A DNA stretch of 64,000 nt from Mucilaginibacter aquatilis (GCF_009755275.1 NZ_WQLA01000001.1:620001-684000), one strand, 5' to 3'. Numbered from the stretch's first letter, positions 37,011 through 46,362 are shown. Notes: generated from the letters alone by a model not told the origin. Made by a program: numbers and translations.

Positions 37011-38516
37011 TTATACAGTTGCTTCTTTTGCTAAAATCTCTTTTGTTCCGTTGGCTTCAATTTGCTGAAGCTGATCTAACACGGCTTCTTTAAAACCCGG
37101 AAGCTGGGCCAAATCTGCACCCCAAAGCTCCTTATTATTCAAGATGCTGTAAGTTACATCATGCAACTCAGCCTTTTGCCAGGCGTGGTAGAAAACCTCA
37201 GCGTTGCTGTCGGTAATTACGTAATCTTCACCATTGTTTGTACCAATGTATTTACCATCCTCATCTTTTACAGATTTCATAAACCTGATGAATGCTGCAA
37301 AGCCAAGTGCTATATGTACCGGGACCGTAGTATGATGCTTAAAATGATTTAAAATTAACGGCACCACCCTCAATTGCATTTTTGACGAAAACTGTGCCGA
37401 AATACTGATCCAAAGGTGCTCCAGGTTAGGGTTACGGAAACGATCTAACACCTTACCTGCAAATTCGGCAGCAGTGTCATGATCAACGTCATAAGGAATG
37501 GCCGGAGCTATTTCCTTTAACATTAATTGATTGATGAAGTGTGTAAAACCGGCATCTTCCATGGCTGCTTTAACCGTGCGGAAACCTGATAAAAATGCGA
37601 CAGCACAACTTAATGTATGTGTACCGTTCAATAGGCGTAATTTCAGTTCGCGGAATATGTCAATATTGGGCACTATTACAACGCCCTTATCAACTTTATG
37701 GAATGATAATACATCTTTAACGTAATCATCGCCTTCAATAGCCCAAAGTGAATATACTTCAGATACAATACGTAATCCGTCTTTGTATCCGCAATCAGCC
37801 TCCAGTTGCTCGGCTAGCTTTGCATCGGGCTTACCCGGTACAATACGGTCAACCAGTGTGTTGCAAAAGCGGTTATGCTCTTCAAGCCAATCAATAAAAG
37901 CAGGTTCCAGGTTGTTTAAGTGCGCGAGTTCAAGTACAATTGCTTCCAGCTTTTTGCCGTTATCAACTATCAACTCAGCCGGAACAATAACCAAACCGCT
38001 TTCGGCACTGCCGTTGAATGTACGGAAGCGCTTGTATAAGATGGCTAATAATTTACCAGGGAAAGACACAGGTGGATTTTTGAATATATCATCCTGAACA
38101 AGTTGAATGCCCACCTCGGTGGTATTGGATGTAACAACTTTAAGTTCGGGGTTTTGAGCAACCTTTAAAATCTCCTCCCAGTCTTCTCCTGCCGATAGTA
38201 CCCGGCTAATAGATGAACATACAATTTGCTCATCAACCTCGTTACCATCTTCAATACCTTTAATTGATAGTGTGTACAGGCCATCCTGACGGTCAAAATC
38301 ATTAGCCGAGCCTGTATCGGTTGATTTTACCACCACAATACGGCCGTTAAACACCCCTTCCCTGTTTGCTTTATCTATATAAAAATCAGGAAGGCCGCGC
38401 AGTAACACGCCGGTACCAAATTGTAAAACTTTCTCGGGCAGGTTGAACACATCCTCTGGCGGAAGCACCAAGCCCGGTACATTAATCTTCTTTAAGTTAT
38501 ATCTTGATAGTAACAT
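37011..38516 (-). CDS. uxaB: Tagaturonate reductase
   Basis: 501 aa from the ATG at 38516; a GTG that directly abuts the GH105 stop codon at 38534 would add six residues. It reduces D-tagaturonate to D-altronate with NADH. It is a mannitol-dehydrogenase-family protein: the N-terminal Rossmann part has VLQFGTGVLLRGLPDFYIDK and the central segment TSNTTEVGIQL. The C-terminal domain carries LRLLNGTHTLSCAVAFLSG, with the conserved Lys/Asn/His-type active-site neighbourhood of this family. Length is near E. coli UxaB (483 aa). It lies immediately after GH105 and 6 bp before uxaA, tying outer breakdown of pectin to uronate catabolism in one transcript. No uronate isomerase (uxaC) is in the window. 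Confidence 0.93.
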   Translation of the reverse strand: MLLSRYNLKKINVPGLVLPPEDVFNLPEKVLQFGTGVLLRGLPDFYIDKANREGVFNGRIVVVKSTDTGSANDFDRQDGLYTLSIKGIEDGNEVDEQIVCSSISRVLSAGEDWEEILKVAQNPELKVVTSNTTEVGIQLVQDDIFKNPPVSFPGKLLAILYKRFRTFNGSAESGLVIVPAELIVDNGKKLEAIVLELAHLNNLEPAFIDWLEEHNRFCNTLVDRIVPGKPDAKLAEQLEADCGYKDGLRIVSEVYSLWAIEGDDYVKDVLSFHKVDKGVVIVPNIDIFRELKLRLLNGTHTLSCAVAFLSGFRTVKAAMEDAGFTHFINQLMLKEIAPAIPYDVDHDTAAEFAGKVLDRFRNPNLEHLWISISAQFSSKMQLRVVPLILNHFKHHTTVPVHIALGFAAFIRFMKSVKDEDGKYIGTNNGEDYVITDSNAEVFYHAWQKAELHDVTYSILNNKELWGADLAQLPGFKEAVLDQLQQIEANGTKEILAKEATV

Positions 38517-38534
38517 TTGCTTATAATTTGCCAC

Positions 38535-40442
38535 TTACTTTTTGGCAGCCTTAGCCGGAATCTGATCTACCAGCCAGGCCACTAAATCATTGGCAGCTTT
38601 AAAATTTTCAAGGTCGGCCGTTAGTTTGCGACCATCAAGGTATTCGTTATAAAACCATGGGTCGCCAACTGCAAGCACCGTACCCTTACCGTATTTTGCC
38701 ATTGCTACAACTACCTCACCATTATGATTTAAAACCGATTTGGCAGGGGCCGATAGGTTGAACGTGCTTATTTCTTTAATATATATCTTTTTAGCTGTTT
38801 TAAACACAGGGTTGCCAGCCGGAATATTTACCGCACCCTGCTGAAACTGCTGACCAACCACATGGTTAATGCTGTTTTCCTTAAACGGCATACCAAATTT
38901 GCTCATCAGTGTATTGAAGTGCTTAAACTCGGCATTGCCGGTATCATTATGCAAAACCAACAGTACGCCGCCATGCTTAACCCACTCACTTACAGCGGTA
39001 ACATGTGCAGGCTCAACATATTTAGCATTAGGGTTTTCCTTAGGAATATCAGCATCAACAATAAGGTAGATTGAAGCCGGTTTTAAGTTGGTAGCGGTTG
39101 GTGCCTGGTATAACGTGGCAGTTTCTAAGCCGTAGTTATTAAAGATGTGCCCTAAAAGCGAGAAGCCATTGTTATCACGACCTTCCCATTTGTAGTGATA
39201 AGGAACAACAGCACCGGTTATGTCTTTTTTACGCTCATCGTTAAAATAACTGTCCAATAATACGGTTTTGTTATTCGCCTTATTTAAATTGGCAATACGC
39301 TCAATTTCAACGCTGGCCTGCAAAAAAGCACCAAGGCCTTTAGCATCATTGGTAACTACTTTTTCTTTTAAATAATATTCGTAGCTGCCATCGCGGTATG
39401 GATTTCCGCCTAAACCGGCAACACTTACCGTACCGTTAAAATTAACCTGACCGTTAGCATCAACTTCCACAAATTTTTTGATAATGCCTTTGTAACCTGT
39501 TTCGGCTACGCCTCTAAAATAATTAGGCAGGTTATGCTGGCGCACACCTTTAGCCAATGCATAAACAAACATTGACGATGCCGAAGCCTCCAGGTAATTG
39601 CCTTTTCCATTAGGTTTATCCATTACCTGGTACCATAAACCCGATTGCTTATCCTGAAATTTAGCTACTGCTGTAGCAAAACGGTTTAAAATAACCAGTA
39701 ATTCCGCACGCTTCGGATGATTTACCGGCATTTTATCAAGCACATCAACTAAAGCCATACCGTACCAGCCCATAGCACGGCCCCAAAAATTAGGTGATTT
39801 ACCGGTTTCGGGGTTTGACCAACGCTCTTTGTGGCTTTGATCCCACGCATGGTACAGCAATCCTGTCTTACTATCGCGCGACATGCGCTCCATTAAAATA
39901 AATTGTTTGGCTATATCATTAAACGCAGTATCTTCATGAAAAGCAGTTGCGTATTCGGCATAAAATGGCTCGCCCATGTACAAACCATCCAACCACATTT
40001 GATTAGGGTAACGTTTTTTATGCCAAAAACCACCCTCAGGAACACGTGGTTGCTTACTCAATTGCTCTCGAAGGGTTCGGGCTGCTTTTAAGTATTTTTC
40101 GCCGCCAATTACCTGGTAAAGCATTAGCACACTACGGCCGGGTAAGATGTTATCGATATTATAATCGTCCATTTTATAGCCTTTTATGGTGCCGTCATCA
40201 TTCAGGTGAACATCTACGCGGCTTTTGATGTATTTAAAGTATTGCGGATCGCCGGTTTGCAGCCACACATCTTCTAATCCCTTCCATACAACGGCGTGCT
40301 CATAAGTCCAGTGTGGTTTTGAAGTATCGGCCCACACCTTCATAGCTGTTTTAGCCATGCGCTGCGACCAAGGTTGCGTTTGCGCCTGAACAAGTTGAAG
40401 ACCTGAAATCAGGAACAGGCATGCAAATAAGAATTTTCTCAT
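38535..40442 (-). CDS. GH105 unsaturated rhamnogalacturonyl hydrolase fused to a C-terminal DUF4350-like domain
   Basis: 635 aa, exported (signal peptide 1-20, ending VQAQ). GH105 enzymes hydrolyse the 4,5-unsaturated uronic acid left by lyase action. The (alpha/alpha)6 barrel (residues 25-385) has the catalytic Asp152 in MWLDGLYMGEPF, plus HAWDQSHKERWSNPETGKSP, WGRAMGWYGMALVD and YLEASASSMFVYALAKG. Residues about 395-630 form a second domain with a glutamine-amidotransferase-like beta-alpha fold (ASIYLIVDADIP, HGGVLLVLHNDTGN, MAKYGKGTVLAVGDPWFYN), resembling DUF4350/ThuA-like modules. Its activity is unknown, and single-domain GH105 proteins are about 370 aa. It is the first gene of the uxaB-uxaA operon. 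Confidence 0.92.
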   Translation of the reverse strand: MRKFLFACLFLISGLQLVQAQTQPWSQRMAKTAMKVWADTSKPHWTYEHAVVWKGLEDVWLQTGDPQYFKYIKSRVDVHLNDDGTIKGYKMDDYNIDNILPGRSVLMLYQVIGGEKYLKAARTLREQLSKQPRVPEGGFWHKKRYPNQMWLDGLYMGEPFYAEYATAFHEDTAFNDIAKQFILMERMSRDSKTGLLYHAWDQSHKERWSNPETGKSPNFWGRAMGWYGMALVDVLDKMPVNHPKRAELLVILNRFATAVAKFQDKQSGLWYQVMDKPNGKGNYLEASASSMFVYALAKGVRQHNLPNYFRGVAETGYKGIIKKFVEVDANGQVNFNGTVSVAGLGGNPYRDGSYEYYLKEKVVTNDAKGLGAFLQASVEIERIANLNKANNKTVLLDSYFNDERKKDITGAVVPYHYKWEGRDNNGFSLLGHIFNNYGLETATLYQAPTATNLKPASIYLIVDADIPKENPNAKYVEPAHVTAVSEWVKHGGVLLVLHNDTGNAEFKHFNTLMSKFGMPFKENSINHVVGQQFQQGAVNIPAGNPVFKTAKKIYIKEISTFNLSAPAKSVLNHNGEVVVAMAKYGKGTVLAVGDPWFYNEYLDGRKLTADLENFKAANDLVAWLVDQIPAKAAKK

Positions 40443-40604
40443 AGTTTCTTCTTCTGATAATTAGTTAATGACAGAATGTGTCGCCGTCAAAGGTTTGGTT
40501 AGTACCCCGCATATCTTCAGGATACAATTTTATAATATTGAAAGGATAAAAAGGCGATAATGGCTGTAAAAATCAATGCAAACGTTTTCGTAACGCCATT
40601 TTAC

Positions 40605-41621
40605 TTACTTTACACTGGCCAAGGCAAGCGGATTCCAATTGTCTTTGCCACCTAATATATTTTGTAACGTATATTTTTTGGCTTCCTTATCAGTTAACTG
40701 TTTTGACCAGGTAACACGTTCAGTAGTTTTGGCGCCTGCTCCATAACATTTGTATTCGGCGTAAAAAGCTGTTTTCTCCTTATCAGGAAACATGGCATCT
40801 CCCTTCCACGGATTCCAGCCTTGAGGTGCAATATGAGCACCCACCTCGCAGCGTATTAATACCGTTTTAGCATAAGGCCTCCACGGGCGGCCCAGTAGTG
40901 CTTTTTTCAGGGTACTATCAGCAATTAATTTACAATCCATCAGCACATAACCAAACTCCTGGTTTGCAGTGGTAGCTGCCGCAGTAACAAATGAATTAGT
41001 TAAATTACGAATAGTACAGCGCTGAAATACAACCGTTGCTTCACCAAATAGAAAGTCGGTTGTGCCTTCAATATAACAATCCTGGTAAAATTGACGGCTG
41101 TTGCTTTTGGCTGTGTATAACGTATCCTGATTACCCAGCAAACGGCATTTTGTTATTACGCATCTGTCGGCCTCAATGTGCAAGGCCACAGCCTGTCCTA
41201 CTCTGCCGGCCGTATTTTCGATGGTGAGGTTACTGGCCTCAAAGCCGTCGCCCTGTACCAAAACAGTATACGAGGTGTAAGTTGTCATTTTGTCTTTACC
41301 AAAAGCATCCTTGCCCCCCGGAACAGGCTTTCCAGAATAATCATTGTTGGTTATGATAGTGCTTTCCGCGCTTTCGCCAACAAGAGATATATTAGTTTTC
41401 CAGCTGGGAACAACCAGTTTTTCACGATATGTTCCCTTCTTTATATGTATAATTACCCGCTTTTGCCCCAAATCGCGCACTGCGTTAACTGCTTCCTGTA
41501 TGGTTTTGTAGTTACCGCTGCCATCGGCAGCAACGGTAAGTTCTGCAGGAAATACAGGCTGTTGAGCGAATGCATGACCGATGAAGAAAACGGCAAGTAT
41601 TAACAGCTTAAACACTTTCAT
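40605..41621 (-). CDS. Pectinesterase (pectin methylesterase), carbohydrate esterase family 8
   Basis: 338 aa, exported (signal peptide 1-20, ending HAFAQ). It de-esterifies methylated homogalacturonan so lyases and hydrolases can act. It has the parallel beta-helix with family signatures: AADGSGNYKTIQEAVNAV (31-48), Gln143 in GQAVAL, Gln165 and Asp166 in LLGNQDTLY, Asp189 in GTTDFLFGEA and Arg245 in LLGRPWRPY. All catalytic positions (two Asp, oxyanion Gln, Arg) are present. It lies 7 bp after the GH28 gene and forms a short cluster with it and CE12. A 162-bp gap separates it from GH105. Confidence 0.95.
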   Translation of the reverse strand: MKVFKLLILAVFFIGHAFAQQPVFPAELTVAADGSGNYKTIQEAVNAVRDLGQKRVIIHIKKGTYREKLVVPSWKTNISLVGESAESTIITNNDYSGKPVPGGKDAFGKDKMTTYTSYTVLVQGDGFEASNLTIENTAGRVGQAVALHIEADRCVITKCRLLGNQDTLYTAKSNSRQFYQDCYIEGTTDFLFGEATVVFQRCTIRNLTNSFVTAAATTANQEFGYVLMDCKLIADSTLKKALLGRPWRPYAKTVLIRCEVGAHIAPQGWNPWKGDAMFPDKEKTAFYAEYKCYGAGAKTTERVTWSKQLTDKEAKKYTLQNILGGKDNWNPLALASVK

Positions 41622-41628
41622 ACCGCTG

Positions 41629-43290
41629 TTATTTAGCTATAAATGCCTTTTGATCGGCACCGTTTTTAAACGCCACCTTTTGCTTGGCCTTACTCAAGTC
41701 TGACGCGGTAACTTCAATATTTGATGTTTTTTTACCGTTAATGCCAAACACCTGTTCTGTACCGGCACCGTAACGCAGGTTACTAAACTTAACATTATTT
41801 GAATTGATAACATTAATCAAAGGCGCTGATGCTTTGGCTTCAACATAGAAGTTTTTCAGAGTAATATCTTTACCCTCTATAATATCAATGCCTTTGTTGG
41901 CTTTAATGCTTACGTTTTCAAGATTAATATTTTTGATAGCCATCTCTGGTAAACCACGAATCATTAATGCCCTGTCGGCACCGTTACATGATACATTACT
42001 CACCCAAAAATCTTTAAATACTGGTGTAGCTTCTGTTACCGGCGGAACATTGGTATCATTTGCCATTTCCTCATCCGTTGGAGATTTTCCGGTGTAATAC
42101 ATATCAAACAAGATGGCACTGGTTACAATATCGCGCATGGCTATGTTTTTGATATGGATGTTTTCAACTACTCCACCACGTCCGCGGGTGGTTTTAAAGC
42201 GGAGGCCAATATCAGTACCGATGAACGTACAGTCGGTTACGAAGAGGTTACGCGCACCGCCCGACATTTCACTACCTATTACAAAACCGCCATGTGCACG
42301 GTAAACTATGCTGTTTTTAACCACCATATTTTCGGTTGGTTTGCCACGTTTACGCCCTTCCTCATCACGGCCAGATTTTATACAAATACCATCATCACCG
42401 CAATCAAACGTACTGTTATTGATCAACACATTTTTGCACGACTCCACATCAACACCGTCACCATTGGCAGCGTTCCACGGGTTGCGCACGCGTACGCCAT
42501 CGAACGTTAAGTCTTCACACATTAATGTGTGGAGGCACCATGCTGCAGAATTTTGAAATGTTGCACCCTGTAGTAAAACCTTTTTACAGTTAGCCAGCAC
42601 AAGCATATTAGGGCGGTAGTAATCTTTAAATTCCATAGCAGCCTCAGGTGTAGAGCCAGGCTCGATGTAACCGGCCTTTGGTGTACGTGCTGCCTTGTAG
42701 TAGGCTGCCGATGGATACCAGGTTTTACCGTTTTCGCTTACAACACCACCCGATGCTACTTTTCGGTTCCATTCCTGTTCGGTTAAACGGTCTTTGGCAA
42801 TTAGTCTCCATATCTCGCCGTTTCCGTCAATAATTCCCTCGCCGGTGATAGCAATATTTGTGAGGTTAGTACCTGATATAGGCGACTCGTTGCGATAGGC
42901 CGCATGCCCCTCCCAATTGCCTTCAATAAGTTTATACTGGCTTTTATCAGCCGTAAATTGCACCAGGGCTGCGCGGCTAACGTGCAGGTTTACGTTGCTT
43001 TTAAGTTTTATAGGGCCTGTTAGCCATAAACCTTGCGGTATCAATACTACACCTCCACCTTTTGCACTGCAGGCGTCAATAGTTTTGTTAATACTCTCGG
43101 TGTTGAGTGTTATGCCATCGGGCTTAGCGCCATATTTTATGATATTAAAGGTATCTTTTTTAAAAGCAGGCAAAGCTGCCTTAGGTAAATTACTCCAGCT
43201 GTAGGGCTTGGTTTTTACCTGGGCCGAAGCAAGAAATGCACTGCCTGTTATTAATAAGGCGGCTATTGAACATTTTTTTATATTAAACAT
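41629..43290 (-). CDS. Polygalacturonase-type glycoside hydrolase family 28
   Basis: 553 aa from the ATG at 43290; a TTG 36 bp upstream is in frame but adds a polar tail before the signal sequence. The signal peptide is FNIKKCSIAALLITGSAFLA, ending ASAQ. The right-handed beta-helix carries the GH28 hallmarks: NNSTFDCGDDGICIKSGRD (the Asp residues of DD are catalytic), HGGFVIGSEMSGG (the catalytic His region) and LRFKTTRGRGGVVENI (the substrate-binding Arg/Lys). It hydrolyses alpha-1,4-galacturonan or the rhamnogalacturonan backbone; many long Bacteroidota GH28 enzymes are exo-acting. It is adjacent to CE8 and CE12, giving a coherent demethylation, deacetylation and hydrolysis set. Confidence 0.92.
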   Translation of the reverse strand: MFNIKKCSIAALLITGSAFLASAQVKTKPYSWSNLPKAALPAFKKDTFNIIKYGAKPDGITLNTESINKTIDACSAKGGGVVLIPQGLWLTGPIKLKSNVNLHVSRAALVQFTADKSQYKLIEGNWEGHAAYRNESPISGTNLTNIAITGEGIIDGNGEIWRLIAKDRLTEQEWNRKVASGGVVSENGKTWYPSAAYYKAARTPKAGYIEPGSTPEAAMEFKDYYRPNMLVLANCKKVLLQGATFQNSAAWCLHTLMCEDLTFDGVRVRNPWNAANGDGVDVESCKNVLINNSTFDCGDDGICIKSGRDEEGRKRGKPTENMVVKNSIVYRAHGGFVIGSEMSGGARNLFVTDCTFIGTDIGLRFKTTRGRGGVVENIHIKNIAMRDIVTSAILFDMYYTGKSPTDEEMANDTNVPPVTEATPVFKDFWVSNVSCNGADRALMIRGLPEMAIKNINLENVSIKANKGIDIIEGKDITLKNFYVEAKASAPLINVINSNNVKFSNLRYGAGTEQVFGINGKKTSNIEVTASDLSKAKQKVAFKNGADQKAFIAK

Positions 43291-43377
43291 TAAGCTGTGG
43301 TTTATGTGGTTTTCAAAATAAGGCAATTGGCAACTAAACAGGTTGACTGATGTTGCCCAACTTGTTCTTATAAGTTA

Positions 43378-44124
43378 TCAAGATTTAGCTTTAACTATGC
43401 GATCGGCTAAACCCAGCTTTAAATCAATTATGCTTTTCAAGACTAACTCGGCCACACGACGGGCGCCTAGTTCACTAAAATGGGTATCATCTGCCTTGCC
43501 TTTAGGGTAATTGGGGTTTTGCCCTGGCTCCAGGTAATTAAGCAGCAGCTTTGACTTTTCATCGCCCAGTTGCTGAAACATTTGCTGGCTTTGCATATCA
43601 AGATCAATAAGTGCAATTTTGGTTTCCTTAGCAACGTTGCGCACTATTTGCGCGTACACTTCGTGAGTTTGCATTACATGTCCGGTGCTGTCAAATTTAC
43701 GGCGGGCAACAGGTGTAATAATTACTGGCGTAACCTGTTTGGCTTTAGCAGCTGCAACAAATATTTCGAGGTTCTTTTTAAATTCAGTCTGTGTGGTTGC
43801 ACTTTTTTTGGTAGGCACCTCATCATTATGGCCAAATTGGATAATGAGGTAGTCGCCAGCCTTCATGCCCTCATTAACAGATGCCCAACCACCATTAATG
43901 AAGCTTTTGGTACTCTTACCGTTCTTTGCCCTGTTTTCAATCACAACGGTACTGTCAAAATAGTTTGCAAAAGGCATACCCCAACCCGTTTCGGGGTAAT
44001 AGCGCTTTTCTTTGATGGACATTGTTGAATCGCCAATCATGTAAACGGTAATTTTTTGGGGCGGCGAAACCCAGGCGCATAATGCCAATAACAATACACT
44101 AAGCAGTGTTACATTCTTCTTCAT
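43378..44124 (-). CDS. Rhamnogalacturonan acetylesterase, carbohydrate esterase family 12
   Basis: 248 aa SGNH/GDSL hydrolase, exported (hydrophobic 5-20). It removes acetyl groups from rhamnogalacturonan. Block I has the nucleophile Ser33 in YMIGDSTMS. Asn in the FGHND motif (block III) and Asp212-x-His215 in KADDTHFSELG (block V) complete the catalytic set. The segment YPETGWGMPFANYF after block I is typical of CE12. It is the first gene of a set with GH28 and CE8, transcribed from near 44,124, with a terminator for the upstream gene lying immediately before it. Confidence 0.92.
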   Translation of the reverse strand: MKKNVTLLSVLLLALCAWVSPPQKITVYMIGDSTMSIKEKRYYPETGWGMPFANYFDSTVVIENRAKNGKSTKSFINGGWASVNEGMKAGDYLIIQFGHNDEVPTKKSATTQTEFKKNLEIFVAAAKAKQVTPVIITPVARRKFDSTGHVMQTHEVYAQIVRNVAKETKIALIDLDMQSQQMFQQLGDEKSKLLLNYLEPGQNPNYPKGKADDTHFSELGARRVAELVLKSIIDLKLGLADRIVKAKS

Positions 44125-44217
44125 AATTTGGTTTGCTATTGCGTAATAGGTTTGGAGTAGCGTATAAAAGATGTGCTATAGCCGGACTAAATTAGTCATA
44201 ACAACTTAAAAAACAAC

Positions 44218-44254
44218 ACAAAGGGCTTGTTCAGTTAACGAACAAGCCCTTTGT
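44218..44254 (-). terminator. Terminator of the DUF4394 gene
   Basis: A perfect 15-bp inverted repeat (44218-44232 with 44240-44254) around a 7-nt loop. On the minus strand it is followed by GTTGTTTTTTAAG, a good U-tract. It lies 20 bp after the stop codon of the DUF4394 gene and marks the right-hand boundary of the pectin region. Confidence 0.9.
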
Positions 44255-44274
44255 AGCATAATTTTTATATAAGG

Positions 44275-45807
44275 TTAAAAACCTAAGCCCAATGCAAAGC
44301 CACGTGTGCCTTGCGGGAATGACACACCGGCCGATACAGCACCGGTTTGCAGATTTATACCGTAAAACCGTGTTGTACCTGCAACAGTAAATATACCGTA
44401 AGCATTACCTGTGTTTGAACTGATATCAAATCCGTTTGCTTCTGTTATGGTGATGCCAAGTGAACCAATTTCGGTCATAGTACCAGCATTTGGTGGATCT
44501 TGCTTGTATAATTTACCTGTTTGAGAGTTAATGGTGAACAACACAGTTGATGTAGCACCTGGAAAGTTGTTAGTATAAGCGGCTGCATTAACAAAGCCTG
44601 TATTTGCAGGCAATTGCGTATCAACACCTGCAATGTCGCCGGTTACCGGGCTTATACGTAAATTTTGGCCTGTGTTGCTAACTACACGTATTAAATCGGC
44701 CACCGGATTAAAATCAAACCCGAAAGATGTACCCGACAAAGCTGTAGAGAATTGAGCACCACTAACGGCAGTTGCCACACCTGATGATGGATTGATGGTA
44801 TACAGGCGATTGCTGCTACCCAAGCCGTACAACCGGCCATTAAGCGGACGGAAATCTATACCTAATATTTGCTCATTAGCCTGTACACCACTAATTGCTT
44901 TTGCAACCGGTGATATACTTGCAGGGTTAAAAATAAGTAGTTCGTTGTTACCGCTAACAGCGTATGCTACGGGGTTGGTAAATATAGCCAAACCAACGAT
45001 ATTGGTATTAAATGAATAAGCTTTATAAGCCTTACCATTGCTCATATCAATACTGTAAAGGCCTTGTGTACCATTTACAGTTAAAGCAGCCAATGCCGAT
45101 TTACTATCGGGAGTGATATCAAAATCGCCTACTGCAGAAGCGTCAACACCAAGGGAACCAACTTCAACTAGCGTACCGTTGTTAGGTGGATCCTGCTTGT
45201 AAAGTTTTTTGTTAGTTAAGTCGATGTCAAATAATACCGTTGAACTTGCACCCGCATAATTTTCGGTGTAAGCTACTGAAGATATTTTTGCACCGGCGGC
45301 ACCGTTGATATCACCATCGCGAAGTGCAGTTCCATCTTCAGGGTTTAAGCGCAGGTTTTGCCCATTGTTTGATACTAAACGCAAACGATCAACTGTTGGA
45401 TTAAAGTCAATACCAATTGCTGTTCCGTCAATAGCCGGGGTAAAAGGCGTTGCACTTACAGCACGGGCTGCACCGGTTGATGGATTGATAATGTATATGC
45501 GGCTACCGCTGCTTACACCATACAATTCGCCTGTGGCCGGGCGGTAATCAATAGCCAGCATGTTTTCGCCGGTTTGCATGCCGGTTATGCTTAAGGTTTG
45601 TGTAAGTGCACCGCTGGTTTGCGCATTGAAAGAGGCAATGCGGTTATTTTGCAGTAACGCAGTAACATTAACATTAGGTGCAACAATTTCGCTGTCGTTG
45701 CGGTAATCGTCATCGTCGTCTTTTGAACACGAGCTTAACAATACAGAAAGTGCCAGGCCACACAAAGCCATTCCTCTCATAAAAAAGGTAGTAGTATAAT
45801 TTTTCAT
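44275..45807 (-). CDS. Lipoprotein with tandemly duplicated DUF4394 domains
   Basis: 510 aa. The signal peptide ends in the lipobox L-S-S-C (Cys27), followed by KDDDDD, a run of acidic residues often seen in surface-exposed Bacteroidota lipoproteins. Two homologous units occupy residues about 50-270 and 275-510. They share motifs: LGIDFRPLNGRLYGLGSSNR against the first copy's LAIDYRPATGELYGVSSGSR, TSTVLFxID/N, KLYKQDPPN(N/A)GT and EVGSLG / EIGSLG. DUF4394 has beta-propeller-like NHL repeats and is usually secreted; no enzymatic role is known. It stands alone between terminators and is followed by the pectin genes, so a link to them is not shown. Confidence 0.85.
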   Translation of the reverse strand: MKNYTTTFFMRGMALCGLALSVLLSSCSKDDDDDYRNDSEIVAPNVNVTALLQNNRIASFNAQTSGALTQTLSITGMQTGENMLAIDYRPATGELYGVSSGSRIYIINPSTGAARAVSATPFTPAIDGTAIGIDFNPTVDRLRLVSNNGQNLRLNPEDGTALRDGDINGAAGAKISSVAYTENYAGASSTVLFDIDLTNKKLYKQDPPNNGTLVEVGSLGVDASAVGDFDITPDSKSALAALTVNGTQGLYSIDMSNGKAYKAYSFNTNIVGLAIFTNPVAYAVSGNNELLIFNPASISPVAKAISGVQANEQILGIDFRPLNGRLYGLGSSNRLYTINPSSGVATAVSGAQFSTALSGTSFGFDFNPVADLIRVVSNTGQNLRISPVTGDIAGVDTQLPANTGFVNAAAYTNNFPGATSTVLFTINSQTGKLYKQDPPNAGTMTEIGSLGITITEANGFDISSNTGNAYGIFTVAGTTRFYGINLQTGAVSAGVSFPQGTRGFALGLGF

Positions 45808-45882
45808 AATTTATGTAAATACGTAACTAAACTGAAGGCTGTAACAAGCCCTCATAAATAAAAAAACAGCAGTAGATTTTTG

Positions 45883-46233
45883 CTAAGCGTTGGGAGGCGG
45901 TGTAGGTACAACCAAATGAAATGCCGAAAAGCTTACCGGCACAAACAAGCTATACTTTTTAGCTTGCAGCACAGTTGGAAGCACCATCAAATCAGTTGCT
46001 AAATAGTTTGTAGACAGTAAGTTTTTGCTACCAAATTGTGCGTCATCTTTTTCATCGGCGTCGCCGGTGTCACCATCCTGGTTACCCGGAGCTACTAAAG
46101 CTTTTTTGACGTAAGGTTTGCCTGATTGCATAACCGTTTTAAAAGCAACGCTCAAAGCAAACAATAAAATGGTAAGTGTAAATACACATTTTAATTGCTG
46201 CCTTAAAGAAGTACTATGTAAAAAGCTGCCCAT
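45883..46233 (-). CDS. Small membrane-anchored or exported protein of unknown function
   Basis: About 116 aa from the ATG at 46233. An N-terminal basic stretch (LRQQLK) is followed by a single hydrophobic segment (FTLTILLFALSVAF), suggesting a membrane anchor or uncleaved signal. A short acidic, Asp/Gly-rich linker (GNQDGDTGDADEKDD) follows, then a hydrophobic C-terminal half ending in HLVVPTPPPNA. No catalytic or metal-binding motif is seen. Codon use and the signal region suggest a real gene; conservation cannot be checked here. It lies about 75 bp upstream of the DUF4394 gene and may be unrelated to it. Confidence 0.55.
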   Translation of the reverse strand: MGSFLHSTSLRQQLKCVFTLTILLFALSVAFKTVMQSGKPYVKKALVAPGNQDGDTGDADEKDDAQFGSKNLLSTNYLATDLMVLPTVLQAKKYSLFVPVSFSAFHLVVPTPPPNA

Positions 46234-46362
46234 GCAATCCAACTTACGAATATGACTTCATAAAGGATTTCAACATGCAAATGTTTTTAATTGAAAATCA
46301 ACATCATACAACCTGAAGCACTAAAACAAGATTTTCGTGACTACTACAAGTAATCAAAGTAA

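Noticed and set aside
41629..43326. Longer TTG start for GH28
   Set aside because: It would place a polar tail before the signal peptide; the ATG at 43290 fits better.
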